Origin: Rhyzopertha dominica
Lineage: Eukaryota; Arthropoda; Insecta; Coleoptera; Bostrichidae
Direction: 5' to 3'
Length of the DNA: 64,000 bases
Assembly (NCBI GenBank): GCA_025024175.1
Contig: QCXZ01000001.1
Location: 16,182,001 to 16,246,000, forward strand
Numbering within the stretch: position 1 is the first letter of the stretch; each line of letters opens with the position of its first letter. Below the pieces are notes generated by a model. That model saw nothing but the letters and a program-made list of their open reading frames with translations. It searched no databases and was not told the DNA's origin. A program made the translations under genes and the position numbers. This document shows positions 49,801 through 61,511 of the stretch, one piece after another.

Positions 49801-52800
49801 CTATGCAAACATCTAGGGGTTTCTGCGTCGGACAGAGGCTTGCTTGTGCACGCTAAATCCTGCTGAACATCACCTAATGCTGTTGCATCTTGTTGGGTAT
49901 CATCTTGATATATCTATTGCAGAAATACAAACTGCAGTTATTTCAAACCACAGACTACAGAAGTACGTTCCTACCTGAAAAAATTTAACACATCCATCTG
50001 AAAAAGCCGTAGCTATTACGGTTGCATCAGGTGAAAATGCAGCATCGGTAACATCTCCGGGATGTTCTTCAATTTCCATGTAACCTTCACTACACCCAGG
50101 TTCTACTATTCCCTTATATTGTTTATTAACCAAAATACTAACATCCCAAATTTCCACTGCAAAAGATATTAATTTCTTATTATGATTTACACTGCAATAT
50201 AATGAATGTGGTTATTAACTAAAATTTTACAATAGCAAAATAACCCATTGAATACAATACACAGTAGCACTGTAGACACTAACACCTTGTATATTATTAC
50301 ATTTTTGGGTTCTGTGTTTAATTTTAAGGTAACTTCATATAAGGTTTTCCATCATTACATGTTACTGTTTTTAAAATAATAACTTTATTTTTTAATTATT
50401 TTTTTATTTCATCGGTAGATGCGTAGTAAAATTCTGTTTCTAAAAATATAAGGTTGTCCTTTGCCTAAAGTTATTTTGAGTTATTATTAAAGGAATTGAA
50501 TTTTTTGTTATGAACAAAAAAGTCATCTAATAACTTTTGGAAAAATGACAAGTTAAGTGCTTATAGAAACAGAACAAGCAAATATGCGTTTTGCCAAAGT
50601 GTGTGCACATGAAAAAATATCGAAAAATGAATTTTAATAAGTAAGAATTTTCAGATATGTTTTTTTTACTTGGAGAAGCAAATAGAAATTGCTTATTGGG
50701 AACAAGATTGTACGGGACAAGATATCTAATCATATGTGTATATCTGATATTGCCATCCACACATAAAGAAGTTATTGTCATTTAAATATTGCATTGTTTA
50801 ACGTCATTTAGTAAACACCCTGTATAAGTAACACTAAAAACTAGTGCCCAGCTATAAAGCAGACATTAATGCTTAATTAAGTAAAACTGCATTTGCCAAT
50901 TTTGGTCACAAAAAACTATCTCTATTCCTGTAAACCTTGGGCATCAAATTAAAAAAAAATATTAATTAAAAAATTGTAACATTTAGCNATAGCAAACCTN
51001 ATACCCAGTTACCTTAAAATTTAACACAGAATCCAAAAAAGGTAATAATATACAGGGTGTCCCATCTGAAACATAAAAGTGCTATTGTGGACCACCCTGT
51101 ATATGTACATAATTTTATATTGTAGAGCATTAAAAATCAATTCACTTTACTTTTTTAATTTTTTTCGTGTATTTAAAACTTTCGGACACATCTAAGAAAT
51201 ACACACTGTATAAATTAAATTTCCTGTTGTGTTTTAAGTATTAATGTTCTTTTGGCCGGGTATATTTTTCTTAACTGTTAGCTACAAAGACTTCAACTAA
51301 AATCATGAAACAAAGCCGAATCAAAAGTAGCTTATTACTTATTTAGGTTTACTTTTATGTGTACCCAGCCAACTACTGAGTATTACATTTTTAAATAAAC
51401 AAATTTCTATACAGTTCAAAATATGTACAATTAACATACCTTTTTTACCAACAAGCAAGGCTAGCAACTTTGCTGGGTCATCAAGGGTATTACTATCTTC
51501 TTCTTCAGCTGGAATGTATGGGCACCAAATCAATCTTAAATTTCGGACGGGATTACTCAGGAGTGACGTATGCATTATTTGCAACAATAAGCTTGCTCTG
51601 TATAAATAAGTTAAGGAAATAACAACTGAAATGTACACAAACAGTGTGACATTACATTATATTAGTTTTCCATTGTTAAAAGGGTAAACAAAAAGATGTG
51701 ATAAAACGAAACTCACATTGGTGAAGTCATTTCCATTGACAAGGCAAGCATCATCCTAATCAGCACAAATTTTTTAATCTTCAGTCAGTCATTTATGTAC
51801 AGGGTGTATCACTAAGGGTACGGAGCAGTTGTATCTTGAAAATCACTCAAATTATTGCTTTGAGAATTTTTTTTAAACAATAACATACCAGACAAAATTC
51901 ACTAAAGATAATTTGAAGTTCGTAATTTGACATGTTACAAATAAACCAAAATAAATCCAAAATTTGCCAATAAAATGTAGGTGATAAATATAATTTTTGG
52001 AATCTCTGTTTAATTATCTAAAGAATATTGAACAACATATTTTCTCTAATTACCATGGTAACGACACTACAAAGCAAAGTAGTCTCGAAAGTTCTAGATG
52101 CTACCTATATCTTTTTAATGCATCAACTAAATTTAACGAACTGGGACTCAAATTTAAATTAATATTAATGGTAAATTGCTCCATAAGTGGTTTCAGAAAA
52201 TAGCAGCAGAGCACGCCTTCTGGGTAATTGTTATGCTTTCCTCGATTTCTCAAAAAATTTAATTGGCACGGTTTAATTTTTTTCACTTTGTTTTGCAGGT
52301 TATTATGTACGAAAGAGGGTGGTGCAAATACCAGGTGCTTGTCATTTTTTATTTTTGAAATTATTGCCAAAACAGTACACACAAGATATAGAACAACTAA
52401 ATACAACAACATACTTTTTTGACTTTAGTTTGTAGACTATTATTTAAGAAAAACTTTGGTAAAACCTGACATTGAAAGCTTTTCTCTTTTTTAAAGTTAT
52501 AGGCAAAATAGTACACATGGCACCCAAAATTAGAAAAAAGTAGCATTCTCCTTTGTTTCAGGAAAAAATGAAATAAAACTGTTGTATTCTCGATTATTAA
52601 TCCGAAATGAAACACGGTTGACCGAGTAACTAAATATTTATTGACAGTTTGGAAATTATCTTAATGAACAATTTAGTACGAGAGGCCTGCTGGAAGGCAT
52701 GCATACATATATATCAAGTGTGTGTCAAGAAGCTGCCGTTTTCATGATCTTGATTCACGCATGACATTCCAGCAGTTCTCAACAATTAAATAATTGAGAC

Positions 52801-55010
52801 ATCACATCAAAAACGCTATACAATTTTTAGCTTTATTTCGTAGGCTATTAATTATCAATCTGTGGTAAAAACCAGAGGTTGATAGCTTTTTTCGGTTTGT
52901 AATTATTAGCAAAATAGTATACAAACCACACATAACCGAACAACTGAGTTCCCCTGATTTGTTCAATAGTAGTTCAATTTCATTTGCATTTCCAATTACT
53001 CATCATACAATTGCAATTTTTTAAAAAAGGAATAATCTTTCAAAAGCAACAATCAACAACTACCAACTACCCCGAGCATGGCCTACTTTATTCGAAACAT
53101 GGTAAAACCGTGAATGTCTAATTTTAACCACTAAAAATACATTTCTAACCTTGAATAAAGAATAAAATCTTGTGAATAAGTTTAATAAGTTAAAAATTAT
53201 CAACATTAGATTTTTACCAGTTTTTCTTAAATAACAGTCAACCAATGAAAGAGAAAAAAATGTGATGACCTGTTCAGTTTACCTTCAGATTTCAAGGAGA
53301 AAAGTCTTGCATGTACTATTTTGGAAATTACTTCAAAACGAAAAGTGATACCAGCATCAGTTTTTCAGCAACGTCTTTCTTATATAACAGCTTAAAAAAA
53401 ATTGAAAAAAAATTTTCCGTCCTATATAAATTTTTTGAGAAACGGAGGAAAGTATGACACATAATCGAATGGCACCCTTTATTACTGTTTAAAGAAATCA
53501 TGTTTGCAACAGTTTACAATTAAACCTAATCTGGTTTATTTGTATTTATATAAGGTGATGTCACACACCTCCTAGCAGGAATTTTAGAAACTTCAGAATA
53601 TTTTAAGTGAATTATTCTGCAACATTTTTATTTAAAAAAAAAATTCTTCAATGCAATAGCACGAAGGGTTTTTGAGAAGCCTCTCCATACTCTTAGTGAA
53701 TAACCCTGTATACGTTATTTGACTGAAAGTTTATTATTTTTAAATTCACGTATTCTAAGCTAATACATTAGTTTTTCATATTTGCCTTGCGATTAATGCA
53801 CTATTTAACCACATTCAACCATATTTATTTTGTATGCCAAACAGCCATTTATTATTTTCGACTTTAGATAGGACAGGTTATACGTTAACTAAGGAAAGGA
53901 CATTGAATATGTTCCAAACTACCATAATTATAACAATAGAAATATTAATGGATTCTTTTTACAACTACTTTGTTCAGTTTTTAGTTTCCTCATTAAAGTT
54001 TAATATACCTGTGCAATGCATATTACTAATTGTCATATACATGTACGAGAAGATGATAATGTGCAGTTGTTCATAGTAATGTGCAAGCCAGGAAAGAAGG
54101 CACATGTGGTGGGGATGACAATTGTCGCTAGACGGTGTTACATTCCTAAGGTCCAACTTCTTTCTTGGCGCGCACTATACCTACTCAACAAGTAAACCTG
54201 ACTGCTTATAAAACAAACAATTAAAAATTTGTTCATATTTAATATAGATTGTAGGTGCTACTGATTTTGGCAAGTTCTAACCACAATAAATAAGAAAAAC
54301 TTATTGAAAAGCTTATCTTTTAAAACCATATATGCTTGCTTATTATGTGTGACGTTGCCTATATTTCATCATTCGATGAATATGGCCTATACTAATGTCT
54401 TTCCAGTCAAAAACCTGAAACACCCAAAAAGTCAAATGTACAGTTTTACAAAAGGATACTCTAAACTGTCAGCCTTTTCCTCCACATTATATACAGCAAC
54501 ATAACCTTCCTCATCAACAAATGCTAAAATTACCTCTTTTGTAATAAGAGCGAAAGCTAGATCCACAACATCCTTCAAATCTTTTATTAGTGTCCTTTTT
54601 GTAGATTTTGTCTTTCCTATTCGTACCATACTCGAACCTTTAACTACATTAAAAAAATAACAAAATTGGTAAATACTTATAATAAATAATTTTAACACCT
54701 ACTTGTCATTGAATAAGCATAAAACGTTTTATCCTGATGAACGGCAATTAATTGTCCTGGGTAATAGCGAACTTCCCAGTTGTAGTTAACACGACTGTCA
54801 AAATCAAATTTGAGCTTTGAACTACCATGGTCGTGAGTACCAGGACTGCAAACAATCTTTAGGTGATCGGCATTTACTGCTACTGTGTTTTCACTATCGC
54901 CTCCACCAAATCTTCTGTAAAAATAATCAGTTTTTAACTTCAGTTACATCTGATAAAAGAAGTAAGTCTTACATTGTTGAGTTGTAATCCCTTTGTGTCG
55001 ATTCCATCAT
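37422..55010 (-). CDS. Edc4: Enhancer of mRNA-decapping protein 4 (Edc4/Ge-1), 12 coding exons, 1125 aa
   Basis: Coding exons in gene order are 55010-54973, 54914-54703, 54643-54442, 51597-51440, 50156-49975, 49913-49732, 49679-48176, 44570-44405, 44350-44179, 44124-43971, 37886-37660 and 37602-37422. The phases join throughout and end in TGA. Edc4 is the P-body scaffold that links Dcp1, Dcp2 and Xrn1. The N-terminal third is the WD40-like domain (YNWEVRYYPGQLIAVHQDKT, LRLIWCPYIPAEEEDS, GDVTDAAFSPDATVIATAFSDG, HDHRPLSCLFF, YWKFLVTGAENNSVLKIWSC). Then come an acidic/Ser-rich linker, a coiled coil (about 670-710, QLNSLENMVREQNIHIQKLQ), and the all-helical C-terminal domain ending MLLLATQSFL. 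The exon 3 donor (GTACAT at 54,441) is chosen because only it keeps frame; a stronger GTAAAA eight bases earlier does not. ATG-ATG at 55,010 is the first Met after an in-frame stop. Exon 7 holds one N. It is somewhat shorter than the human and fly proteins. Confidence 0.93.
40430..40760. repeat. Block bounded by a 21-bp perfect inverted repeat
   Basis: TGGTGTGAAACTTTTTCGGGT at 40,430-40,450 (21 bp: TGGTGTGAAAC plus TTTTTCGGGT) is complemented exactly at 40,740-40,760. Both outer edges abut ATATAT-rich sequence. The interior is GC-richer (CCTTGCCGAAACGTCGG) than the surroundings. It looks like a separate insertion into family B copy 1 and is not identified. Confidence 0.55.
40795..40852. repeat. 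AT dinucleotide microsatellite
   Basis: A run of TA units with two CA interruptions, inside family B copy 1. A shorter run lies at about 40,411-40,430. Confidence 0.9.
41254..41605. mobile_element. hAT-like fragment with repeated GTATCGATAC words
   Basis: Begins TAGGGCTGGCCAAAG, then AAGTATCGATACTGAAAG. AAGTATCGA and its complement TCGATACTT recur up to about 41,582. TAGGG tips with subterminal palindromes fit hAT MITEs. The right end is not defined. Confidence 0.4.
42909..43766. mobile_element. TIR element (family B, copy 2), opposite orientation to copy 1
   Basis: TA then CAGGGTTTCTATAAATGATTC at the left. GAATCATTTATGGAAACTCTG at the right has one base changed in the tip, and the flanking TA has become TT. 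Subterminal blocks match copy 1 in reverse order, including AAAAAGGCGGCACAAAG and TGTTATTTGTCGATTGTCGA. It is 858 bp, against 1752 bp for copy 1, has several Ns, and has no transposase. It lies in the same Edc4 intron. Confidence 0.75.
45980..46760 (+). pseudogene. hAT-family transposase fossil (ZBED-like)
   Basis: Two plus-strand pieces, with stops between them, lie inside the 3.6-kb Edc4 intron, antisense to the gene. The first (about 46,105-46,370) reads VETRCNSTQSMRERLYEQK, the TRWNS-type block of hAT transposases. The second (about 46,575-46,730) reads YLSAPLSRISSDQLFSAAGQ, then LYADRRTNP and NKLLFPAYNIK, the hAT C-terminal dimerisation motif (A..R.FS.AG......R..L). The N-terminal BED finger and the first catalytic Asp region are not seen. 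No terminal repeats were found. The frame is broken, so it is not functional. Confidence 0.8.
50448..50823. mobile_element. Possible degenerate CAGGGTG-ended MITE
   Basis: The right end ACACCCTGTATAAG at about 50,815-50,827 matches the TIR tip class seen elsewhere. The left counterpart would be TAAGGTTGTCC near 50,450, which is poorly conserved. It lies in an Edc4 intron. Confidence 0.3.
51051..51101. mobile_element. 51-bp minimal CAGGGTG palindromic element
   Basis: TACAGGGTGTCCCA at the left and CCACCCTGTA at the right, with TA on both sides and only about 25 bases between. Its tips are those of family C. It is too small to be more than an end-to-end remnant. It lies in an Edc4 intron. Confidence 0.65.
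51800..53708. mobile_element. Foldback-type DNA transposon (family A, copy 2)
   Basis: TA then CAGGGTGTATCACTAAGGG at the left; CTCTTAGTGAATAACCCTG then TA at the right: 1909 bp with intact tips on both sides. Internally it carries several of the same units of about 150 bp as copy 1 (CACTTTGTTTTGCAGGTTAT at about 52,280, and inverted units near 53,300-53,450). ATGGTAACGACACTACAAAG near 52,058 matches ATGGTAATGTCAGTACAGAG near 38,156 in copy 1. No transposase is seen. It fills an Edc4 intron. Confidence 0.75.
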
Positions 55011-56683
55011 GAATAATTCTTCAATACAGGTTATGGTTAGGTTATAAACAATTCCAGCAAAAAAAACTAGAATATAAGTTCTTGACCTACAGGAATCCAG
55101 CAACCACCAAAGATTAAGAGTTTTAATGACAGTCTGTATTTTATTCCAGCTTTAAAGAAATATAAATATTGAAATTTTCTGAAATATACTCTCTTATAAA
55201 GTGACTGATGCATAATATGTTTGTTCTTAATACCGCTTAAGATATCCAGCTGTTAATCATTCAATATCGACATCGCCCATCGCATGTTACACTGTCATAA
55301 TAATAGGTAATAATGTTTTTGCAAAATTAAGTTCTAACTAATCAACTTCTAAACCCACGATGCTAGGCTATCCTGGCCTTGATGTCAATTGTCAAACACG
55401 TCAAATTATAATTTATTGTCAAGTGACAAACTGTCTGATGTCACTTGTCGGGCTACAGTGGCGGCTGACAGCTACGATTAATAAAATAAGAGTAAAAAAT
55501 ATACTTCTGTTTTCTGTAACTGAGAAATTGTTTGAAATAGAGAAACCAAAATGATAAACAGTTAAAAAATAAAAATCGCCTGCACGAGCAAGTTGATTAC
55601 AAAAGTAAGTATGGAATATTTTCTATAAGTTCTACGTTATTATGCGTTACGCAATAGTTCAATTATTGTGCAACATCCCAACATCAGCTGTTTGTTTTGA
55701 TGTTGTGGTTGCTGTATCGTGTGTCACCATCACGCTATGACATATAAGTAGCGAGTAAGATAACTTGTCTCGTAAAACTGTAACATTTACATTAACACAT
55801 TATTCGTTTTCTTTTAAATAACACTGATTTCCAAAAATGTAATAGCTGCTTACGTTAAAGCATTTTTATTTCGTTTTTCAAAAACCCATTGATTGGAATG
55901 AAGGCACCCCATTCTAGTGGAATTTCTGAACAGCAAACATGCCGGCAACCTGGCACTAGGGATGTTGATATCGAAATTAGTATCGATTAATATTATGTAG
56001 ATGTTTATTATTGGTAATCAACCTTATCAATACTGACCTTTAGAGGTCAATAAGCCCTTTGGTATTATGTAAGTGCATGTTTATAATATATTAAATTATA
56101 AACGATACCAGTACTTGTCAGTTATGATTAGAAGCAATACTCGTTTGTACGCCCGTAAGACAACTACCTAGGTAGCTATTTGGTGAAGAAAGTTTCCTCA
56201 CAATTTTATGCATATGATATTAGTGTTGGGCGATACATCAATTCGATTTAATTTCAACATCCCTACCCTGATTCCAACCTGCGAAGTGCATACGCAATGC
56301 AAAGCTTGTTGTTTGCGACTGCGCACTTCCACTTTTGATTGCACTTCAGGTTTCAGCACAGAACAGGGTTTCAGAATTCCGCAATTTCTGTGATGCTAAT
56401 TTGCTAGTGTTTGTGGCTAGTGCGTAGTCCAGAGAAAAGGGGAATAATATTGGTGTTGTAGATAAACAATATTATGCCGTCGCCACGTCAGCTGCATTTT
56501 AGTAGTTACTGCTTTGTCTAAAAAACCTGTATAGTGTACAGGTTGTGGTTAGTGGAACACATATTGCGTGANATGAGAAAGATTATGTAGAATTCATCTA
56601 ACCCAGATAATTTCCTTCGTTTTGACAGGCTTTGTAAAACAAGGTATTGGCGAAGTAATTTGTTAAATGCTACGAAATTTGAG
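55011..56683. promoter_or_regulatory. Divergent intergenic region between Edc4 and the eIF2-alpha kinase
   Basis: This 1.67-kb spacer separates the start codons of two outward-facing genes and must contain both promoters unless distant first exons exist. It includes a hAT-like MITE (55,957-56,265) and a GCCACGTCAGC box at 56,482-56,492. No TATA box or initiator can be assigned with confidence. Confidence 0.5.
55957..56265. mobile_element. Short hAT-like MITE
   Basis: TAGGGATGTTGATATCGAAAT at the left and AATTTCAACATCCCTA at the right give about 12 bp of matching terminal inverted repeat. The element is 309 bp with a GTTGGGCGATAC subterminal word. I do not see a clean 8-bp target duplication, so the call is tentative. 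Confidence 0.5.
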
Positions 56684-59600
56684 ATGGCAAAATCTGGAAA
56701 GTCAAAAGAGTCAGAGGAAGGTGAAGACAGTGATCTACTGAAACATGCACAATGTACCAATCAGAACACAAAAGAAGATACAGCATGTGTGATATCCAAG
56801 ACTATTCATGTGACAACGCCAGTGAGCATATTAATTGAATCGCTCGTCAAACATTTATGCAGTGTGTACGAGAAAGACAACAAGAAGGCTGATTTCGTCT
56901 ACAATTTCATCTGTGACAAACTCTTTAAGATGAACCTCTTAGATGAAAGTTACAACATGAACGAGTTTGAAGGTATAAGAAGCCAGTATCAAAAGGCGTT
57001 TTACCATCTACTTAGTTCTGCACTGGGTGATGGTAAAACAATTCCGATGCATCCCATATGGCCTGACTCTGGCATGATTAGTTCACACTATCAACACGAA
57101 TTTGATGAAGAGGAATATATTGCTGGAGGAGGCTTTGGCCAGGTAAGTTAAGACGATTAACAAATTTTTTGGTAATGGTCTAGTTTACGTCACATCATAT
57201 TTTTTGCAAGTATTTGCATGTTCATGTGAAATACCATGGTATAGAGCAGGGGTGGCCCGTAAAGTCATTCTGGGTAGCCCCGAATCCTAATATTATCTTA
57301 TTGATGGTTGGTGTGTCCCAGAACCTATAAAAAGTCTAGTCATGTTGCTGGGGTATCTCATATAATCCAGAATAAAATAGTTTTTGTTTAACGTAACAAT
57401 AAAGACTTACAAAGTGATATGTAAACCTTGCAATAACATTTGTCAGGATAGAAAAATACATTACTTTTAGGTAAGGAATTCAGTAAACCCTTGAAGCATT
57501 TCGGTTATAATTTTTTTCATTATCTGACACAAGATCTTCGAGATTAAAATCACAGTCTTACAAACCCCAGAAATTTTGGTCTTGCACTCTGGAAAACAAA
57601 GATCTAACTGTTTATTGTTGTGCCATGGGAAAATGTTTTTTTTATAAGTTAATCATGTCAAGCATAATATTTAGCTCATCCATCAATATAAATATATTGC
57701 AGGGTGTGAACTTTTTAAATGTCACGGAACATTTAATAATTGTTTACAAAAAATGCCTTACAGAACACAGCTTGCAAATCTCTGACATTAAATTTTAAAA
57801 TCTTTAAGCATTTCTTTTTAATTTTGAAATACACAAACAATCATAGAAACCTGCCTTGTGTAGTTTTGTCTGGTTCTGTCTAAAAGTTGACAAACGCTAT
57901 ACATGGCAAAAAGTTTGGTCGACACTTATATACGTATATTAAATTAACAACATTAGTAAAATAAGTGGTCATTAAATTAATAAGTACTCTATTTGTTTTA
58001 AACCTCAAAGAATATTGGTAATCCTCCAACTAAATTTTATACAAAAAGTCACCTGTGGTGATCAAAATTTTGGCCACTTGTGATATAGAGCATACCCAAG
58101 CAATTTTGGAAAAAATGGCTCCTCGGAAGAAAAAGGTCTGTCATGGGATTTGTATTTGAGAAACATTTTAAAAAATGTAATACAATACTGAAAAAGCAAC
58201 GAAATCGTAAATGGTCATTGGTTCTTTTATTATATTCCGTTTAGGTACACTGTGCACTCCTCTTTGTGGTATAATTTAGAAACTTTCACATGTATTTTTT
58301 TAATCTTGAGTCACACTTCATAAACAGTTGACTTAGGTATAACTTCAACAATCGGCAAACGGTCTTCTTTGAGTAATAAGCCATTTAAATAGAAATAGAA
58401 ACTTCTTGCACCTCGTTCATTAAAATAGAGTAATATACAGAATCAAAAGGTTTTGTAAGATTGTATAATAAATTTTGAAAGTGATGTCTTAAATTAAACT
58501 GCAGCATCTCAATAACATATATGAAAACAATATATCTGTAGTATAATCTGACTTCCAAAACAAACACAATCATTAAGGTAAAAAGCTTACTGAAGTAAAA
58601 AAGCGAAGTTCAAGTGCACATATGTTGGAATAGCTCAGTATGGGACATGGACATACATACATTTTCACATACAAATTCAATCTCTTGTTACAAACGATTG
58701 TGAAAATAACAAAATCAATCTGCCATTGTTCTTAAAATGTTATCAAGTATTATGGGCTTAAGCAGAGACTACACTTTCACAATCAAGTAGTTTATTATAA
58801 TAACCTGTAGCCTGTGGGGAAATGCTGAATGTGCAGACTGTATAAACTTACAGAGGTTTATAAAGCTCTAAATCTAAATTTACGAAGCCATGCTTTTGAG
58901 ATAGTACTACTTGACCTACTGCATGACAATAAATTATTTAGGCAGTATAGCTTCATAGGCTTTGGTAAAACTAGTATACTACAATTTTAATTCACATCCT
59001 TATTTTTTTTTAAGGTATACCGAGTAAAACATAAACTGGATGGAACAGAATATGCAATCAAAAAGATACCCATCCGTTCTGAAGGGATAGAATCTGTGAA
59101 AAATTATCTGTCGGAGGTTAAAACTTTTGCTAGTCTAAATCATTCCAACATTGTACAGTACAAAGCTGCCTGGCTCGAACTGGGTGCTCCAAAAACTGAC
59201 AAAGCAATAATGGATAACTTTTCAGCAAGTGAATCATCTGGTAGTGAAGTGTTCACACAAGAGCATTCAACTTCATCACAGTCTTTAAAGTTGCGTAAGC
59301 AGGCAAGCTCCGACTTTGAAGTGAGTTTTGGAAGCGCGAGTGTGATTGAAAAACACTATTGCCACTCAAATGACCACCTCATTGACAATGGTGCCAAGCG
59401 AGCCAAACGCCAAAAACGCAACAGTATTTCAGAAGGTGGAAATGCAATCTGTACCCTGGATTTTCACCAACTGCAACAGTTGAGGGTACACCCAAAGGAG
59501 CAACCAAAGTGGGCTACACTGTATATTCAGATGGCCCTTTGTCAGTCGACGTTGAAGCAGTGGCTTGAAAAACGAAACCTCTCTGATGAAGCTTTATGTA

Positions 59601-61030
59601 GGGAGAAGGAAACTGCATTGATTCCTATTAATGGCAAAGTTAGAGAGGATACTATTATGGAAATACTCCGACAGCTACTTAAAGGTATGTGTAACCATCC
59701 ACATTTGTAAAAAAAAGTAAATTTCTGTCATCTTTAAGAGTCTATTAGGGAAAATGGTTAATGTTTAAAAAAATTTTGAATAATTTGACCAACAACAGTA
59801 ATATGCTGCTAAAAAATTATTTAAATCATATTTATTGTTTTATGAACATCTAGCATGAATCAGTCGAAGATGTTATGAAAAGTATGACTTATTATGGCAT
59901 TATATATCTTTTTTGCTTGTATTACATGCATATCGTTGCTGAATTTAGTGCTTTTTTGGAATATGAAAGAAATAATTGCCCACTGTCCTGTCACAAATAA
60001 TGCTTAAAGAAAATATTTCAGAAAGGGGACATATGTAAATATATTTTCATTCAGTATTATTTGGCATTGCCATTACAGTTTTTGTAGTTTTTTTTTTCTT
60101 AATAAAGATACAGGTTTTCTGCTCTGCAGTTTTTATTAATTAGATGAATAAAAAAGCTTGCCGCCTCTAAAACTTCAGTTGCCCACTCTGCAATCAAATC
60201 GGGCTACGTTGCTGATCCACATATTTCAACAGTAAAAATCTTCGATTAGCTATGTTCACAAATAACACTATTAGATAAACAGTTTTTTTTCTGGTTAAAA
60301 TGATGTTACACATTTGATCGGTTTTTGCATAAATAAGTGTAGAAGTACAAAAAGAAATCTGTTTAATCTGAATGTGGTAAGTTCTAGTAGTAGTTGCAGA
60401 CAATAGGGTCGTATTACAATTTTTTTTTATTCTATCTACATTTAAAATTTATGTATTTCATAAGCTACATAAGATTTCTTATCTAATTCTAATGGAGCAT
60501 AAAATTTAATTTTTGTCTCCATTTAACCCTTGCTGAATTTCTAACCATTTACAAGATCCCCATGTGGAAAACTGAAACTGACAAGCCTGTATGTCAGGCA
60601 ACAAATTTTAAAGCTTACCTCCATTAAATTTATTTAGTTAACTATTCAAGACTTCACATTATTACAATAACAAAGTATAAAACCATAAAAAATATATATT
60701 AAACTTACTGTAAGTCTTTGTGGACATTAATTATACATGACATTTTCAAATTTTTAATAACGATTGTGGATGTTTTTATATAGTACCTGTATTTAATTCT
60801 CTAAATTAGATTTTCCATTTTAAGGCGTTGAATACATCCATTCTAAAGGAATAGTTCATCATGACATAAAACCAAGCAACATATTTATCCAGCTGGAAAA
60901 TGGTACTTTGTTGGTTCAACTGGGTGATTTTGGATTAGCTTGTCCATTGCAAAGTGTTCGTCACAGCTTAGCTTTTGGGACAAAATTATATGCAGCCCCA
61001 GAACAGTTGGCTGGAAAGTGTGATCCAAAG
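56684..61030 (+). CDS. EIF2AK1: eIF2-alpha kinase, HRI type (EIF2AK1), 3 exons, C-terminus not in window
   Basis: Exons 56684-57142, 59015-59684 and 60825-61030 join in frame (445 residues) and end at a GTAAGG donor. The kinase phosphorylates eIF2-alpha to slow translation under stress. The N-terminal region (about 50-130; [20 protein letters not shown]) matches the helical HRI N-domain. Kinase features: glycine loop [10 protein letters not shown] (147-156), Lys169 in YAIKK, Glu187 in helix C, then a Ser-rich acidic insert of about 120 residues typical of eIF2-alpha kinases. [20 protein letters not shown] follows, then the catalytic loop VHHDIKPSN (Asp390), DFG (411-413) and APE (434-436). 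The usual HRD is HHD here. The start is the ATG at 56,684; a frame extends upstream but has no ATG. The lower C-lobe is missing. HRI is favoured over PERK (no signal or membrane segment) and GCN2 (no RWD domain). Confidence 0.88.
57143..59014 (+). other. Kinase intron 1, possible hAT remnant
   Basis: GCAGGGGTGGCCCGTAAAG at about 57,245 resembles the CAGGGGTGGC tip of some hAT elements, and TTTTGGCCACTTGTG near 58,068 could be the facing end. The rest is AT-rich with no coding motif. Confidence 0.3.
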
Positions 61031-61511
61031 GTAAGGATTATATTTTAATTATAGATTAAGTGTCTTGCATTTAATTGTGCTCCAGATTCCCCCATTCACT
61101 TTCAATGGAATTATTTTATCTAAAGATCACTTTTGCAATCTGCTGTCTCTCTTAGTTTATCTCATTTACCTTTGTTGGTGTTCGTATTTACCAATATAAT
61201 AGTTCATTTCTTTAGGGATTGGACAACATTAGCCCAAATACTATACCATAAGGAACTCCACATTTTGGTGCTCCAGCAATATTCAGTTAAGCAAATTATA
61301 TGTCGAACTTTTTGCATACTGATAAGTAAAAATAACCACCACAGAAGTGTTTTCAGTACTGTAAGATGCTGTATACATTCAGTAATCAAACGAACAGCCA
61401 TATTATCTCTCTGGAGTTACGAAGAAGTTATATTCTCATAATATTTTTCAAGCATATAAAAATTGTTTGTGTTGGCCGCAGATTTGGCGTGGTGAAAGTA
61501 TCGCCTTGACA

